Source of the DNA: Candidatus Planktophila sp.
GTDB taxonomy: Bacteria > Actinomycetota > Actinomycetes > Nanopelagicales > Nanopelagicaceae
Assembly (NCBI GenBank): GCA_030681675.1
Contig: JAUXRP010000015.1
Span: forward strand, 1 to 64,000
Reading direction: 5' to 3'
DNA: 64,000 nucleotides
In this document: in pieces, positions 8,701-16,668 of the stretch
Numbering within the stretch: the stretch's first letter is position 1
How the letters are laid out: the number at the start of each line of letters is the position of its first letter
The notes under the pieces: generated by a model
Databases searched by the model: none
Told to the model about the DNA's origin: nothing
Seen by the model: the letters and a program-made list of their open reading frames with translations, nothing else
Translations under genes and position numbers: made by a program

Positions 8701-9411
8701 AATTTCCTGTCACCGAAACCTGATGATTACCCCTGGCGATACAATCGTGAATGGTCTTATATTCGAAGACCTATTATAATTTCTAACGGCAAAAACGGAG
8801 AGACGATTTTAGTGTGGGGTCCGCGCCGTCTTTGGACAGTGGGAAGATATTGGATTGAACTAGTTTATTCAGCGAGACACAGAGCTCGTTCGGATCCCAT
8901 GAAAGCTTTGCTCGGAAAAATTAAGCAACAACGGAACCGAGAATTTGAAGTTATTGTTGGAGAAGCTCTCACGTCGACAGGTTTTTTCTTGACCAAGATT
9001 AGGGTTTCGAAAATAGCAGGAAAGCCGATGGTGTCGAACAAAGGAGAGGATCTCGGCGACATTGATGTTTTGGGAATTCAACCATCCAAAAAATTGATTT
9101 TGGTGGTAGAAACTAAAGATTTTGAAATGGCTCGAACTCCAATGGAGTTAGTAAATGAAGCATTGAAAATATTTAGCGACAAGCACAGCGCGGTTGAGAG
9201 ACTTGCTCATCGCGTTAACTGGATAATGGAAAATCTTAAATCCTTCTTGGCTCATTATAATATTACCGAGGATATGAACGACTGGGTTGTACTTCCGGTT
9301 GTAGTTACAAGTATGAGCCTGCTAACTCCACTTGTTCTTACATCCGATGTAAAAGTTTTACCTGTAGAAGATTTCGCTAATTGGATTAATTTGGAAATTC
9401 TTGGGCACTAA
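5773..9411 (+). CDS. 1212-residue accessory protein with C-terminal PD-(D/E)xK nuclease domain
   Basis: I do not recognise residues 1 to about 1040, which are mostly helical and soluble with no Walker motif or helicase signature visible. The last 160 residues form a restriction-endonuclease-like domain: a helix with REFEVIVGEAL (Glu1057/Glu1059 region), then LGDIDVLG with Asp1096 and Asp1098, then LVVETKD with Glu1113-x-Lys1115, the order E..D..ExK of Mrr/NERD-like nucleases. AAGGGGG lies 7 nt before the ATG at 5773, fixing the start. Codon use is visibly A/T-rich. It stands alone, without methylase or antitoxin of its own, and sits between two copies of the same small membrane-protein end. 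A single-gene defence nuclease with a large sensor part is the best inference; phage-defence activity is unproven. Confidence 0.65.
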   Translation: MSETALLRKPWTGLNGANLAATAAALQLVPENMGFLIRLQRLALIGVSLPNSGHTQAVSPSKLRSLLNHSLVNGFEIRELEDPYSDLYSVEIPTTLGPRRVIQGLTEKSGHTAKLLSKAIFSKTGNKLSDEYRSAAHLLEMILLGLSDKVCIRSGIKRGLAPLDSHSNTVQVPEQDSLAKLKAAVTFSLGELSELFPSTGIPVVRRLSVIEGGHPLVLNMSIDYQLILRPFLFTGDGIIITNPGELAASLRHHYIVESVKQGCGELLATTFREQVLNEASSLIYLLGGREIGVNEEFSDPLVSRRKFILIDDKVIDLFVVTDDFSNYSSDNPFGAWKIEDLGRRVQNVIDPQGEINVANTNTLRLVVFEGIGRDVSIGFESMKNPGPVMVLSLDELQVMIELEGSDPLFLWRFAEADSKLDEETNVLSWSKLDRFACYRQNANSYYLSDEKKPSGMTIAVGYGLPLRVEAHKRYDHHLVQSPNGKSFVMVHALYGVDIAPIYTTQIVGDRDLFLVEGLDWNIWVGASNKIDPALLEITRNLLEAYVFWMWQIAIRSPELITKVVSATGHLDIDISLSKPDEWKNALNGVFEKNQESEWVTLRKLEPGHLWIDVSSVGLIEMGSEENDADRSILSHLLNSLNILSKNTTENSASLLEELAPIGNKRILRLSSFNEVLLRAGQLPSPRFIQNAVTAVVLDDLGDWLLSEDIQIGPIQSSERTAILNRVVSHTFDLLKDAISGLSPEGLIQYLMIKDEALIRNEAFRLLIMSSRVACFGGTSQLVERLTREHLNHVEAVVANRFLIEYVSATQPSGVHPITLEKYDYLLALSAEIVQRGTHSDALKYGLSESELSILPSGRLGTSRNERYQLGTKALLFSYATSQEKIILGKESRLEKQSMNVISESTIDSAMLSEFGFTFMEFAQAIGEMISLGDTNGLKEPYEASLTEVKAHLSNSLGWSQTKIEAFLEHLTLGPRLNFLSPKPDDYPWRYNREWSYIRRPIIISNGKNGETILVWGPRRLWTVGRYWIELVYSARHRARSDPMKALLGKIKQQRNREFEVIVGEALTSTGFFLTKIRVSKIAGKPMVSNKGEDLGDIDVLGIQPSKKLILVVETKDFEMARTPMELVNEALKIFSDKHSAVERLAHRVNWIMENLKSFLAHYNITEDMNDWVVLPVVVTSMSLLTPLVLTSDVKVLPVEDFANWINLEILGH

Positions 9412-9643
9412 AGGTTTCAACATTTTAATGTGTCAGAATATTTGACTTACAGACAATTGCTTAATATTTCTTTGTACTTCAAGAGTGCCAGACACCTGAG
9501 CTATGCGTAACCTGCCATCTTTCTCTATCGGAGTTTATACCTGGACTTTTTGAAATTGTGTAGTAAGTATAATTACCCTCTAAAGTCAATATCTCCTGCG
9601 AGGTTGTATTATATAGAAGCCAGTTTATAATAGGATTTCTTCA
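9412..9643. other. Intergenic stretch after the nuclease gene
   Basis: A/T-rich, many stops in all frames, no recognisable gene or RNA. It precedes the membrane-protein remnant and probably contains the right junction of the inserted segment. Confidence 0.4.
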
Positions 9644-9808
9644 TTGATTTGTGTTTCTGTCAGACTCTCAGCTGCTGTGTTAGTCAACCTCATTGCTTTA
9701 AGTGTTTTCGCTTATCAGATCGATGCCAGTCTCAGAATATTCGCAATTTCGTTGATCACTCTTCCCACTGCTAAATTTGCAATGGCACTTCGCTCCACTC
9801 CCGAGTAA
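9644..9808 (+). pseudogene. C-terminal remnant of the small membrane protein
   Basis: A 54-codon frame ending in LRSTPE-stop. From NLIAL onward its 40 residues align gap-free with the C-terminus of the protein at 5251-5622, 20 of 40 identical, including the terminal Pro-Glu. Upstream the frame is closed by a TAG at 9614, so the N-terminal half is missing. At about 50 percent identity this is not a fresh duplication. It is better explained as the resident gene's remnant after an island carrying its own diverged homologue was recombined in. The remaining 9809-9941 is the kgd leader. Confidence 0.6.
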
Positions 9809-9941
9809 ATAATCTCTCTCAGGAATTAGCCGAAATCGCGCTTATTTACGTTATTACGTGTCGTAAGTACCAATTTCTGATTTAGAATTGGGCCGTACTG
9901 CCGATAGGCTTGCCCCCGTTCTACGCAGAAGGGGTTCGCCA

Positions 9942-12900
9942 GTGTCGGCACAGGATTTTGGGGCAAATGATTGGCTCGTCGATGAAATGTACGAGCAGTA
10001 TGTGGCCGACCCAACATCTGTTGACCCGAAGTGGGTTGAGTACTTTAAGGCAAATAAACCCGGCAGCGCTCCGGTTTCAAACGCCCCATCATCAAATCAA
10101 CCCTCTCCAGCACTCTCAAAACCAGTTCCCCCAATTCCTAAGTCAGCGCAGATTCCCGTGCAGCAGATTCCAGTTCAACAACCAATTATTAGAGATACTG
10201 CTTCGCCACAACCAACTCCGGCAGATCCAGTTGTTAAAACAGCTCCGGTATTAGCCACGCCAAGTGCTTCAACACTTGTGCCTATTCGCGGAGTATCGGC
10301 ACGTGTTGTTCAAAGTATGGAAGCTTCACTTACAGTCCCAACTGCCACATCGGTTCGTGCAATTGCCGCTAAGTTAATGATTGATAACCGAATTGTGATC
10401 AATAACCACCTTAAGCGGGCACGCGGTGGAAAAACATCTTTTACTCACATAATCGCATACGCAATGATTAAGGCAGTTCACGCGATGCCCGAGATGAATG
10501 CTTTCTTTGGCGAGATAGATGGAAAGCCGGCCGTTGGCCATCCCGAACATATCAACTTAGGTATTGCTATCGATTTAGCAAAAGCCGATGGATCACGCCA
10601 ATTATTAGTGCCATCGGTTAAGGGATGCGAGGCCATGGATTTTGCCCAGTTCTGGCGTGCATATGAGAGCGTCATTAAAAAGGCACGTGGAGGAACATTA
10701 ACCGTTGAAGACTTTGCCGGGACTACCGTATCGATAACAAATCCCGGAACTCTCGGCACAGTGCACTCTGTACCACGTTTAGTGCAAGGGCAGGGATTAA
10801 TTCTTGGGGTAGGAGCACTTGATTATCCCGCTGAGTTCCATGGAACTAGCGATGAAATGCTTGCCCGAATGGCTATCAGCAAAGTTGTAACTCTAACGAG
10901 TACGTACGATCACAGAGTTATCCAAGGTGCACAATCCGGTGACTTCCTGCGAAGAATGAATGAGCTTTTATTAGGTGCAGATGGTTTCTACGATGAAATC
11001 TTTGCATCACTTCGAATCCCATATGAGCCAATTCGATGGGCAAAGGATTTTGAATTTAGTAAAGATGAACAGATTAACAAGACTGCGCGAATTCAGCAGT
11101 TGATTCATGCCTACCGTACTTTTGGTCATTTAATGGCCGATGTTGACCCGTTGGAATATAAGCAACGCTCACACCCTGATTTAGATGTTGTTACACATGG
11201 TTTAACGCTGTGGGATCTTGACCGTGAATTTGCAACTGGTGGCTTTGGCGGAAAAACCTTTATGTCACTTCGCAAGATTCTAGGCTTATTGCGAGACTCT
11301 TACTGTCGAACTGTCGGCGTCGAGTATATGTATATTGAAAATCGCGAAGAGCGACAGTGGATTCAAATGCATGTAGAAGTTGGTGCGCAAAGATTTGCAC
11401 CAGAGGAGCATCTCCGAATTCTTCATAAACTCAATGGTGCGGAAGCCTTTGAAACTTTCTTGCAGACTAAGTTTGTTGGGCAAAAACGTTTCTCACTAGA
11501 AGGTGGCGAATCAGTCATTCCATTGCTAGATGCTGTTCTCTCTAGCGCTGCCGATCAAGGATTAGATGAGGTATGCATTGGAATGCCGCACCGCGGGCGC
11601 CTCAATGTCTTAGCTAATATCGCGGGAAAATCACACGGACAGATATTTCAAGAGTTTCAGGGACACTATGCAGAGAACCAAGTACAAGGCTCTGGCGATG
11701 TTAAGTACCATTTAGGCACCGAAGGGGAATTTACTTCACACTCTGGCGCCACAACAAAGATTTATTTAGCAGCTAATCCATCTCATTTAGAGGCTGTGAA
11801 TCCAGTTTTAGAGGGCATTGTTCGTGCAAAGCAAGATAAATTGAATATTAAAAACGCTTACTCAGTATTACCTGTTTTGCTTCATGGAGATGCATCGTTT
11901 GCGGGGCAAGGTGTGAACGCTGAAGTTTTGCAGATGTCACAGCTGGGCGGTTATCGCACTGGCGGAACAATTCATATCGTCGTTAATAACCAAGTGGGTT
12001 TCACTACGTCACCGATTGCATCGCGTACTGCTACGTACTCAACCGACTTCGCCAAGATTATCCAAGCCCCAGTGTTTCATGTGAATGGAGATGATCCTGA
12101 GGCCTGCGTTCGTATTGCGCGTTTAGCTTTTGAATACCGACAACAGTTTAATAAAGATGTAGTAATCGACATGGTTTGCTATCGTCGCCGCGGTCACAAC
12201 GAAGGTGATGAGCCAAGTTTTACGCAGCCACTTATGTACAAGATGATCGATGCTAAACGTTCGACCCGAACTCTCTATATCGAAGCACTCATTGGCCGTG
12301 GGGATATCTCACTTGATGAGGCCGAAGAAGTCGCACGTGATTATCAGAGCCAGCTGGAAGCCGTGTATGCCGCCCTAAATAATCTGCAAACAGAATCTGA
12401 TCCGAACTTTAAAGCACCTGTTGCACCCGATGCTCACGAAATTATTACTTCAATCAGCGAGGCCCTAGCCCGAGAAATTGCTGCAACGCAGTCGGCAGTT
12501 CCTGAAGGCTTCCATGTTCATCCAAAATTATTACCGCAATTAGCAAAGCGAATTGAGTCACTCAATGACTCCTCAATTGATTGGGCGACCGGAGAAATGC
12601 TTGCCTTCGGCTCTCTTCTCAAAGAAGATCGCCCAATACGCCTTGCAGGTCAAGATGCACGACGGGGAACATTTAGTAATCGCCACGCAGTTATTATCGA
12701 TAGAGAAAACGGAAATGAATGGACTCCTCTTCGCGCACTCAATAGTGATGAGAACCATTTCTTTGTGATCGATTCACTGCTCAGCGAATATGCTGCGATG
12801 GGCTTTGAATATGGTTATAGCCTCGAGCGCGAGGATGCATTGGTGCTTTGGGAGGGTCAATTTGGTGATTTTGCTAACGGCGCTCAAACAATTATCGATG

Positions 12901-13604
12901 AGTTTATATCTTCAGCCTTACAGAAATGGGGCGAGCGTTCATCGCTAGTTTTATTACTGCCACATGGATATGAAGGCCAAGGTCCTGACCACTCATCGGC
13001 ACGCATTGAGCGATATCTGCAACTGTGTGCCGAGCAAAATATGACCGTAGCCCAACCCTCTACACCGGCTTCCTACTTTCACTTATTACGCTGGCATGCC
13101 AAGAACCCAGCTCGTCGACCATTAATTATCTTCACACCGAAGTCAATGTTGCGACTTCGCGCCGCGGCGTCATCTCTATCTGATTTCACTAGCGGACATT
13201 TCAGACCGGTTATTTCAGATGATTCAGTAAACAATGCATCGCGACTTATATTTTGTTCAGGAAAGATTTATCACGACCTAGTCGCAGAACGCGCAAAAAC
13301 AGGTGAAACATCAACTGCAATCGTTCGTTTGGAACTTCTATATCCACTTCCAATTGAAGAAATGCTTGCAGAAGCTAATAAACATCCCAATGCAAATTTA
13401 CTTTGGGTGCAAGATGAGCCGGCCAACCAAGGCCCTTGGTCACATATTGCACTTCGAACATCTGAGCAACATGGAGGTCGCGGCTTTGGTTCTAGAATCT
13501 TGCGTCGTGTATCGCGCCGTGCAACTGCATCTCCTGCTACTGGAAATCACCACTTGCATGAGGATGAGCAAAAAGCCTTAATGCTCGAAGCTTTTACGCG
13601 TTAA
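9942..13604 (+). CDS. kgd: Multifunctional 2-oxoglutarate decarboxylase/dehydrogenase E1 with fused E2 acyltransferase domain
   Basis: 1220 residues from GTG at 9942, preceded by AGAAGGGG at 7 nt; the longer upstream frame adds an atypical 18 residues. The start VSAQDFGANDWLVDEMY matches the family. Order: an N-terminal SucA-type binding segment, a Pro/Gln-rich linker (about 40-110), an E2-type catalytic domain ending in TYDHRVIQGAQSGDF (HxxxD-like site) and no lipoyl domain, then the thiamine-diphosphate E1 domain with GMPHRGRLNVL, HGDASFAGQG, VNNQVGFTTS and NGDDPEACVRIA. This is the actinobacterial OdhA/Kgd architecture, feeding succinyl units in the TCA cycle together with separate E2p and Lpd. 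Regulation in relatives involves an FHA-domain inhibitor (OdhI/GarA); none is visible here. Confidence 0.95.
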   Translation: MSAQDFGANDWLVDEMYEQYVADPTSVDPKWVEYFKANKPGSAPVSNAPSSNQPSPALSKPVPPIPKSAQIPVQQIPVQQPIIRDTASPQPTPADPVVKTAPVLATPSASTLVPIRGVSARVVQSMEASLTVPTATSVRAIAAKLMIDNRIVINNHLKRARGGKTSFTHIIAYAMIKAVHAMPEMNAFFGEIDGKPAVGHPEHINLGIAIDLAKADGSRQLLVPSVKGCEAMDFAQFWRAYESVIKKARGGTLTVEDFAGTTVSITNPGTLGTVHSVPRLVQGQGLILGVGALDYPAEFHGTSDEMLARMAISKVVTLTSTYDHRVIQGAQSGDFLRRMNELLLGADGFYDEIFASLRIPYEPIRWAKDFEFSKDEQINKTARIQQLIHAYRTFGHLMADVDPLEYKQRSHPDLDVVTHGLTLWDLDREFATGGFGGKTFMSLRKILGLLRDSYCRTVGVEYMYIENREERQWIQMHVEVGAQRFAPEEHLRILHKLNGAEAFETFLQTKFVGQKRFSLEGGESVIPLLDAVLSSAADQGLDEVCIGMPHRGRLNVLANIAGKSHGQIFQEFQGHYAENQVQGSGDVKYHLGTEGEFTSHSGATTKIYLAANPSHLEAVNPVLEGIVRAKQDKLNIKNAYSVLPVLLHGDASFAGQGVNAEVLQMSQLGGYRTGGTIHIVVNNQVGFTTSPIASRTATYSTDFAKIIQAPVFHVNGDDPEACVRIARLAFEYRQQFNKDVVIDMVCYRRRGHNEGDEPSFTQPLMYKMIDAKRSTRTLYIEALIGRGDISLDEAEEVARDYQSQLEAVYAALNNLQTESDPNFKAPVAPDAHEIITSISEALAREIAATQSAVPEGFHVHPKLLPQLAKRIESLNDSSIDWATGEMLAFGSLLKEDRPIRLAGQDARRGTFSNRHAVIIDRENGNEWTPLRALNSDENHFFVIDSLLSEYAAMGFEYGYSLEREDALVLWEGQFGDFANGAQTIIDEFISSALQKWGERSSLVLLLPHGYEGQGPDHSSARIERYLQLCAEQNMTVAQPSTPASYFHLLRWHAKNPARRPLIIFTPKSMLRLRAAASSLSDFTSGHFRPVISDDSVNNASRLIFCSGKIYHDLVAERAKTGETSTAIVRLELLYPLPIEEMLAEANKHPNANLLWVQDEPANQGPWSHIALRTSEQHGGRGFGSRILRRVSRRATASPATGNHHLHEDEQKALMLEAFTR

Positions 13605-13649
13605 CTGGTGAAATAAGAGCCATCTGGTGAAATTGGTCTGAGCTTCTGA

Positions 13650-13961
13650 TTAGCGGTGCTTATTCTTATAAATCCGAAATAAAACGCGCCCGACCACTTC
13701 ATGCGGAGTTATCCAACCCCACGTGCGCGAATCGCTGCTTTCATCACTGTCGCCTTCGACCCAATAATTGCCAGCATGAGCTTTTTGAATTCGCTTTATA
13801 AGAAAAATACCGGGTCGTTCTTCACGTTCAATTACAGCGATGCTTCCTAAAGGCGCACGAAGAGGTGGCTCTGGCAGCCAGAGCACAAGTAAGTGGTCAC
13901 CATTGTTATAGGTTGGTGCCATCGAGCTGCCTTCCACCCTGACCGTGCCAAATTTGCTCAC
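13650..13961 (-). CDS. sodX: Nickel-type superoxide dismutase maturation protease (S26 family)
   Basis: 103 residues, GTG start. It is a signal-peptidase-fold enzyme without a membrane anchor: GSSMAP carries the catalytic Ser13, and LIKRIQ carries the general-base Lys56, followed by VEGDSDESSDSR, the conserved S26 box. Divergently placed 58 nt from sodN, the standard partner. It should remove the short SodN propeptide so that His becomes the N-terminal nickel ligand. Small size and lack of a transmembrane segment separate it from housekeeping LepB. Confidence 0.88.
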   Translation of the reverse strand: MSKFGTVRVEGSSMAPTYNNGDHLLVLWLPEPPLRAPLGSIAVIEREERPGIFLIKRIQKAHAGNYWVEGDSDESSDSRTWGWITPHEVVGRVLFRIYKNKHR

Positions 13962-14019
13962 GAGATGTAGTCTGTCATGTGTAAGGTTTACTCGCGATAA
14001 TTCTTAAGGGAGAGATTCA

Positions 14020-14409
14020 ATGTTTGCACCAAAGATAACCGTATACGCACACTGCGATCTTCCATGCGGTGTTTACGATCCAGCTCAAGCAAAAATTGAG
14101 GCCTTGTCCGTAAAAGCATGCATGGAAAAGTACGCAGCAAATACCGATGCCGACTTCCGTTCACGATCTGTAGCGATCAAAGAAGAGCGCTCTCATCAAG
14201 TCAAAGAACACCTATGGGTGTTGTGGACTGATTACTTCAAGGCACCTCACTTTGAGGCATACCCACAACTACATTCACTATTTAATGAGGCAACTAAACT
14301 TGCCGGTGCTGCAGGAACAAAGGGAACACAGGATGTTGCAGTGGCAGATAAATTAATTGCAAAGATCGATGAAATTGCCGAGATTTTCTGGGCTACTAAG
14401 AAGGCGTAG
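14020..14409 (+). CDS. sodN: Nickel superoxide dismutase
   Basis: 129 residues. After a 10-residue propeptide comes the nickel hook His11-Cys-Asp-Leu-Pro-Cys-Gly-x-Tyr; mature His1, Cys2 and Cys6 bind Ni, and the Tyr gates substrate. The rest is the four-helix bundle with KEHLWVLWTDYFK and the C-terminal IAEIFWATKK. It converts superoxide to oxygen and hydrogen peroxide in the cytoplasm as a homohexamer. AAGGGAGAG is 6 nt before the ATG. The shared 58-bp region with sodX suggests divergent transcription from one control segment. Confidence 0.96.
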   Translation: MFAPKITVYAHCDLPCGVYDPAQAKIEALSVKACMEKYAANTDADFRSRSVAIKEERSHQVKEHLWVLWTDYFKAPHFEAYPQLHSLFNEATKLAGAAGTKGTQDVAVADKLIAKIDEIAEIFWATKKA

Positions 14410-14418
14410 AAATCTAAC

Positions 14419-14823
14419 TTAACTGATAAGTGATTGAGCGGCGGTGCGCGCGAGGAAAGATATTCGCTCGACCGTGGCTCTTTTTATAATTGCCGCAGCA
14501 ACTTGTCGCTCACCCTCATAGAGCTCGCACTCAAAAGTTAACTCACGATTGTTAACTTCAATACAACGAGATGTGGCACGAAGCTCAGCACCAATTTCCG
14601 CTGGACTCAATGAGATGAGTTCAATACTGATTGCTATCGTTGTTTCACCTGGCTCTAAATATTCATCCAGTGAAATCACGATTGCGTGCTCCATGAGATT
14701 GATAAGATGTGACTGGGAAACTACCGGTATATCGCCAACTCCTAGCGCAACACATGTGTCACCTGGGCGAACTGCCATTACGGAAAAGCCCACAGCTCCA
14801 AGAATCTCCTCGGCCGGTTTCAT
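14419..14823 (-). CDS. Hot-dog-fold thioesterase, FlK-like
   Basis: 134 residues. The central helix VSQSHLINLMEHAIV with a Glu-His pair, followed by beta strands GETTIAISIELISLSPAEIGAELRATSR and ELTFECELYEG, is the pattern of small single-hot-dog acyl-CoA thioesterases of the fluoroacetyl-CoA thioesterase-like group. The substrate is unknown. It lies 3 nt downstream of rsrA on the same strand, probably read with sigR-rsrA, which would place it in the disulfide-stress operon. Confidence 0.65.
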   Translation of the reverse strand: MKPAEEILGAVGFSVMAVRPGDTCVALGVGDIPVVSQSHLINLMEHAIVISLDEYLEPGETTIAISIELISLSPAEIGAELRATSRCIEVNNRELTFECELYEGERQVAAAIIKRATVERISFLARTAAQSLIS

Positions 14824-14826
14824 CGA

Positions 14827-15237
14827 TTAAATGTCGCGTTCGTCCGGGTGGCCAGTTTGATAGCGAATCTCTTCAGTGTGCTCGATGGTAATTTCACGGT
14901 GTTCGATAGTTCCAAATTCGTCGATTTCTATTGAAATCTCGGTCATCGTGAACTCAGTTAAAACTTCAGTAGTAAACGCTCCGGCCATCTGAGTGTGAAT
15001 CTGTTGAAAAATCGAATCATGGAGATCTTCCGGCGCGGTTTCACAGCATGTTCTGCGCAAGGCATCTTGAATTAAACTATGCACTTTCTTTTCATGAGCT
15101 AATTCGGCGCTGCAGTTAGGACATTCAGAGAGATGAATTTCAATGGTGTGCACCATTGGCAGGTCGGTATTTCCTTCAAGTAAGAGAACAAAAGAGTTGA
15201 GAATTTGATTACATGGAACTACTTCAAATTGGTTCAT
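14827..15237 (-). CDS. rsrA: Redox-sensing zinc anti-sigma factor RsrA
   Basis: 136 residues. The ZAS signature His35-x3-Cys39-x2-Cys42 (HLSECPNC), together with Cys9 near the start, forms the zinc/redox site that lets go of SigR when disulfides form. Start overlaps the sigR stop by ATGA. Odd point: family members are about 90-105 residues, while this one has an acidic, Thr/Ile-rich C-terminal tail (about residues 90-136) of unknown use. Confidence 0.88.
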   Translation of the reverse strand: MNQFEVVPCNQILNSFVLLLEGNTDLPMVHTIEIHLSECPNCSAELAHEKKVHSLIQDALRRTCCETAPEDLHDSIFQQIHTQMAGAFTTEVLTEFTMTEISIEIDEFGTIEHREITIEHTEEIRYQTGHPDERDI

Positions 15238-15896
15238 GGAGTTTCCTCCCGATTCGACTTTTGTTTTTCTGGAGTTTCTGTGGTCTCTGATATCCCTGAG
15301 GATTTGGCAGCTTTGACAGAATAACCAAGATCCTTTGCATACTCAGTTAACCGTTCACGAAGTTGTTTTCTTCCCCGGTGGAGTCTTGACATGACGGTTC
15401 CGGCGGGCACGCCCACAATTTCTGCTATCTCTTTATATGAAAAACCTTCTACGTCGGCTAAATACACTGCAATACGAAACTCTTCCGGGATTTCAATGAG
15501 CGCTCGTTTGATGTCACTATCGGGAAGATTTTCAAGTGCTTCAACTTCAGCTGATTTTCCTAAATTACTGGAGTGCGATGCCGCATCGGCTAACTGCCAA
15601 TCTTCAATCTCCCCTCCAGAAATCTGCGGGCGGCGCTGATCTTTACGGTAGGTATTAATAAAAGTCGTAGTTAAAACACGGTACAGCCAGGCTTTCAAGT
15701 TTGTGCCAGGTTCAAATTGGTGGAATGAGGCAAAGGCCTTCAGGTAGGTATCTTGAACTAGATCTTTAGCATCATGCGGATTCTTTGTGTAGCGAAGAGC
15801 TGCTGCATACAACTGGTTTGTAAAGACCAGGGCGTCACGCTCAAAGCGGATGGCACGATCCGCCGAGCTCTCTTTTACTAAATCCGTTGATGTCAT
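15234..15896 (-). CDS. sigR: ECF sigma factor SigR/SigH, thiol-oxidative stress
   Basis: 220 residues. Region 2 reads [15 protein letters not shown]...[15 protein letters not shown], region 4 reads [48 protein letters not shown] with a clear helix-turn-helix. This is the SigR/SigH subgroup, paired with RsrA directly downstream. It would direct RNA polymerase to thioredoxin and mycothiol genes under disulfide stress. A basic tail of about 30 residues follows region 4. I could not find a convincing GGGAAT-GTT autoregulated promoter in the short upstream gap. Confidence 0.9.
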   Translation of the reverse strand: MTSTDLVKESSADRAIRFERDALVFTNQLYAAALRYTKNPHDAKDLVQDTYLKAFASFHQFEPGTNLKAWLYRVLTTTFINTYRKDQRRPQISGGEIEDWQLADAASHSSNLGKSAEVEALENLPDSDIKRALIEIPEEFRIAVYLADVEGFSYKEIAEIVGVPAGTVMSRLHRGRKQLRERLTEYAKDLGYSVKAAKSSGISETTETPEKQKSNREETP

Positions 15897-15914
15897 CGCA
15901 GCAAAAGGCTATCG

Positions 15915-16646
15915 TTAAAAGAGGGTCTCTGGCTCTCCCAATTCGATGCCTGCCGTAAGTTCTTGCGTATTTTGTGCAACTGAATTGACGGCGTTAGATA
16001 CTGGGCGGGCCACAACGATTGCCGCGGGGGATTCGACGATCATTAGCTCCTTGAGATTTTCAATAGAATTATTTCTCGGGTCAAGCCATTGGTCCCAACG
16101 TTCATGAGGCATAAACACGGGCATCCGACTGTGAATTTCAGCCAACTCACCTTGTGCCTCTTGCGTAATAATTGAAGCGCTTTGAATTAAGTCGCCGCTA
16201 GGTGCTCTCCAACTACTCCAAATTCCGGCCACAGGTAACTGTTTCCCATTTCGCGAAGTGATAAAGAAGGGCTGCTTTGGTGCAAATTTCCCCAGGGCGG
16301 TTGCCCATTCGTAGTAGCCCTCGGCGGGGATTAAACATCGAGTTGATCTAAATGCAGATCGAAAAGTTGGCTTTTCGTGAATCGATTCGCTACGTGCATT
16401 TATAGCGCGCGATTGTGAGGTTTTTGCCTCATTGAGTCCAGTGAGCCACGGTGCAATCAACCCCCACGAAACCGTGGCCAATGCATTCTTGGTGAAATCA
16501 CTGGCATCAGCGCGAACTATATAAATGGGATTTGTCGGTGCAATATTCCAATTGGCTGGCAGGGATTGTTGTGGGGAGCTACCAGTAACTTCAAACTGCT
16601 CCATAAGTTCACGCATATCAGCAGACTGCGCATATCGACCACACAT
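15915..16646 (-). CDS. SRAP-domain protein (HMCES/YedK family)
   Basis: 243 residues. The start MCGRYAQS places catalytic Cys2 at the N-terminus after Met removal; WNIAPTNP, NARSE, RCLIPAEGYYEW and HSRMPVF with the conserved His follow in family order. SRAP proteins form a covalent thiazolidine link with abasic sites in single-stranded DNA to protect replication forks. It is divergent from aroA with only 22 bp between starts. Confidence 0.9.
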   Translation of the reverse strand: MCGRYAQSADMRELMEQFEVTGSSPQQSLPANWNIAPTNPIYIVRADASDFTKNALATVSWGLIAPWLTGLNEAKTSQSRAINARSESIHEKPTFRSAFRSTRCLIPAEGYYEWATALGKFAPKQPFFITSRNGKQLPVAGIWSSWRAPSGDLIQSASIITQEAQGELAEIHSRMPVFMPHERWDQWLDPRNNSIENLKELMIVESPAAIVVARPVSNAVNSVAQNTQELTAGIELGEPETLF

Positions 16647-16668
16647 ATGGAAAGGATAGACTCAATCA

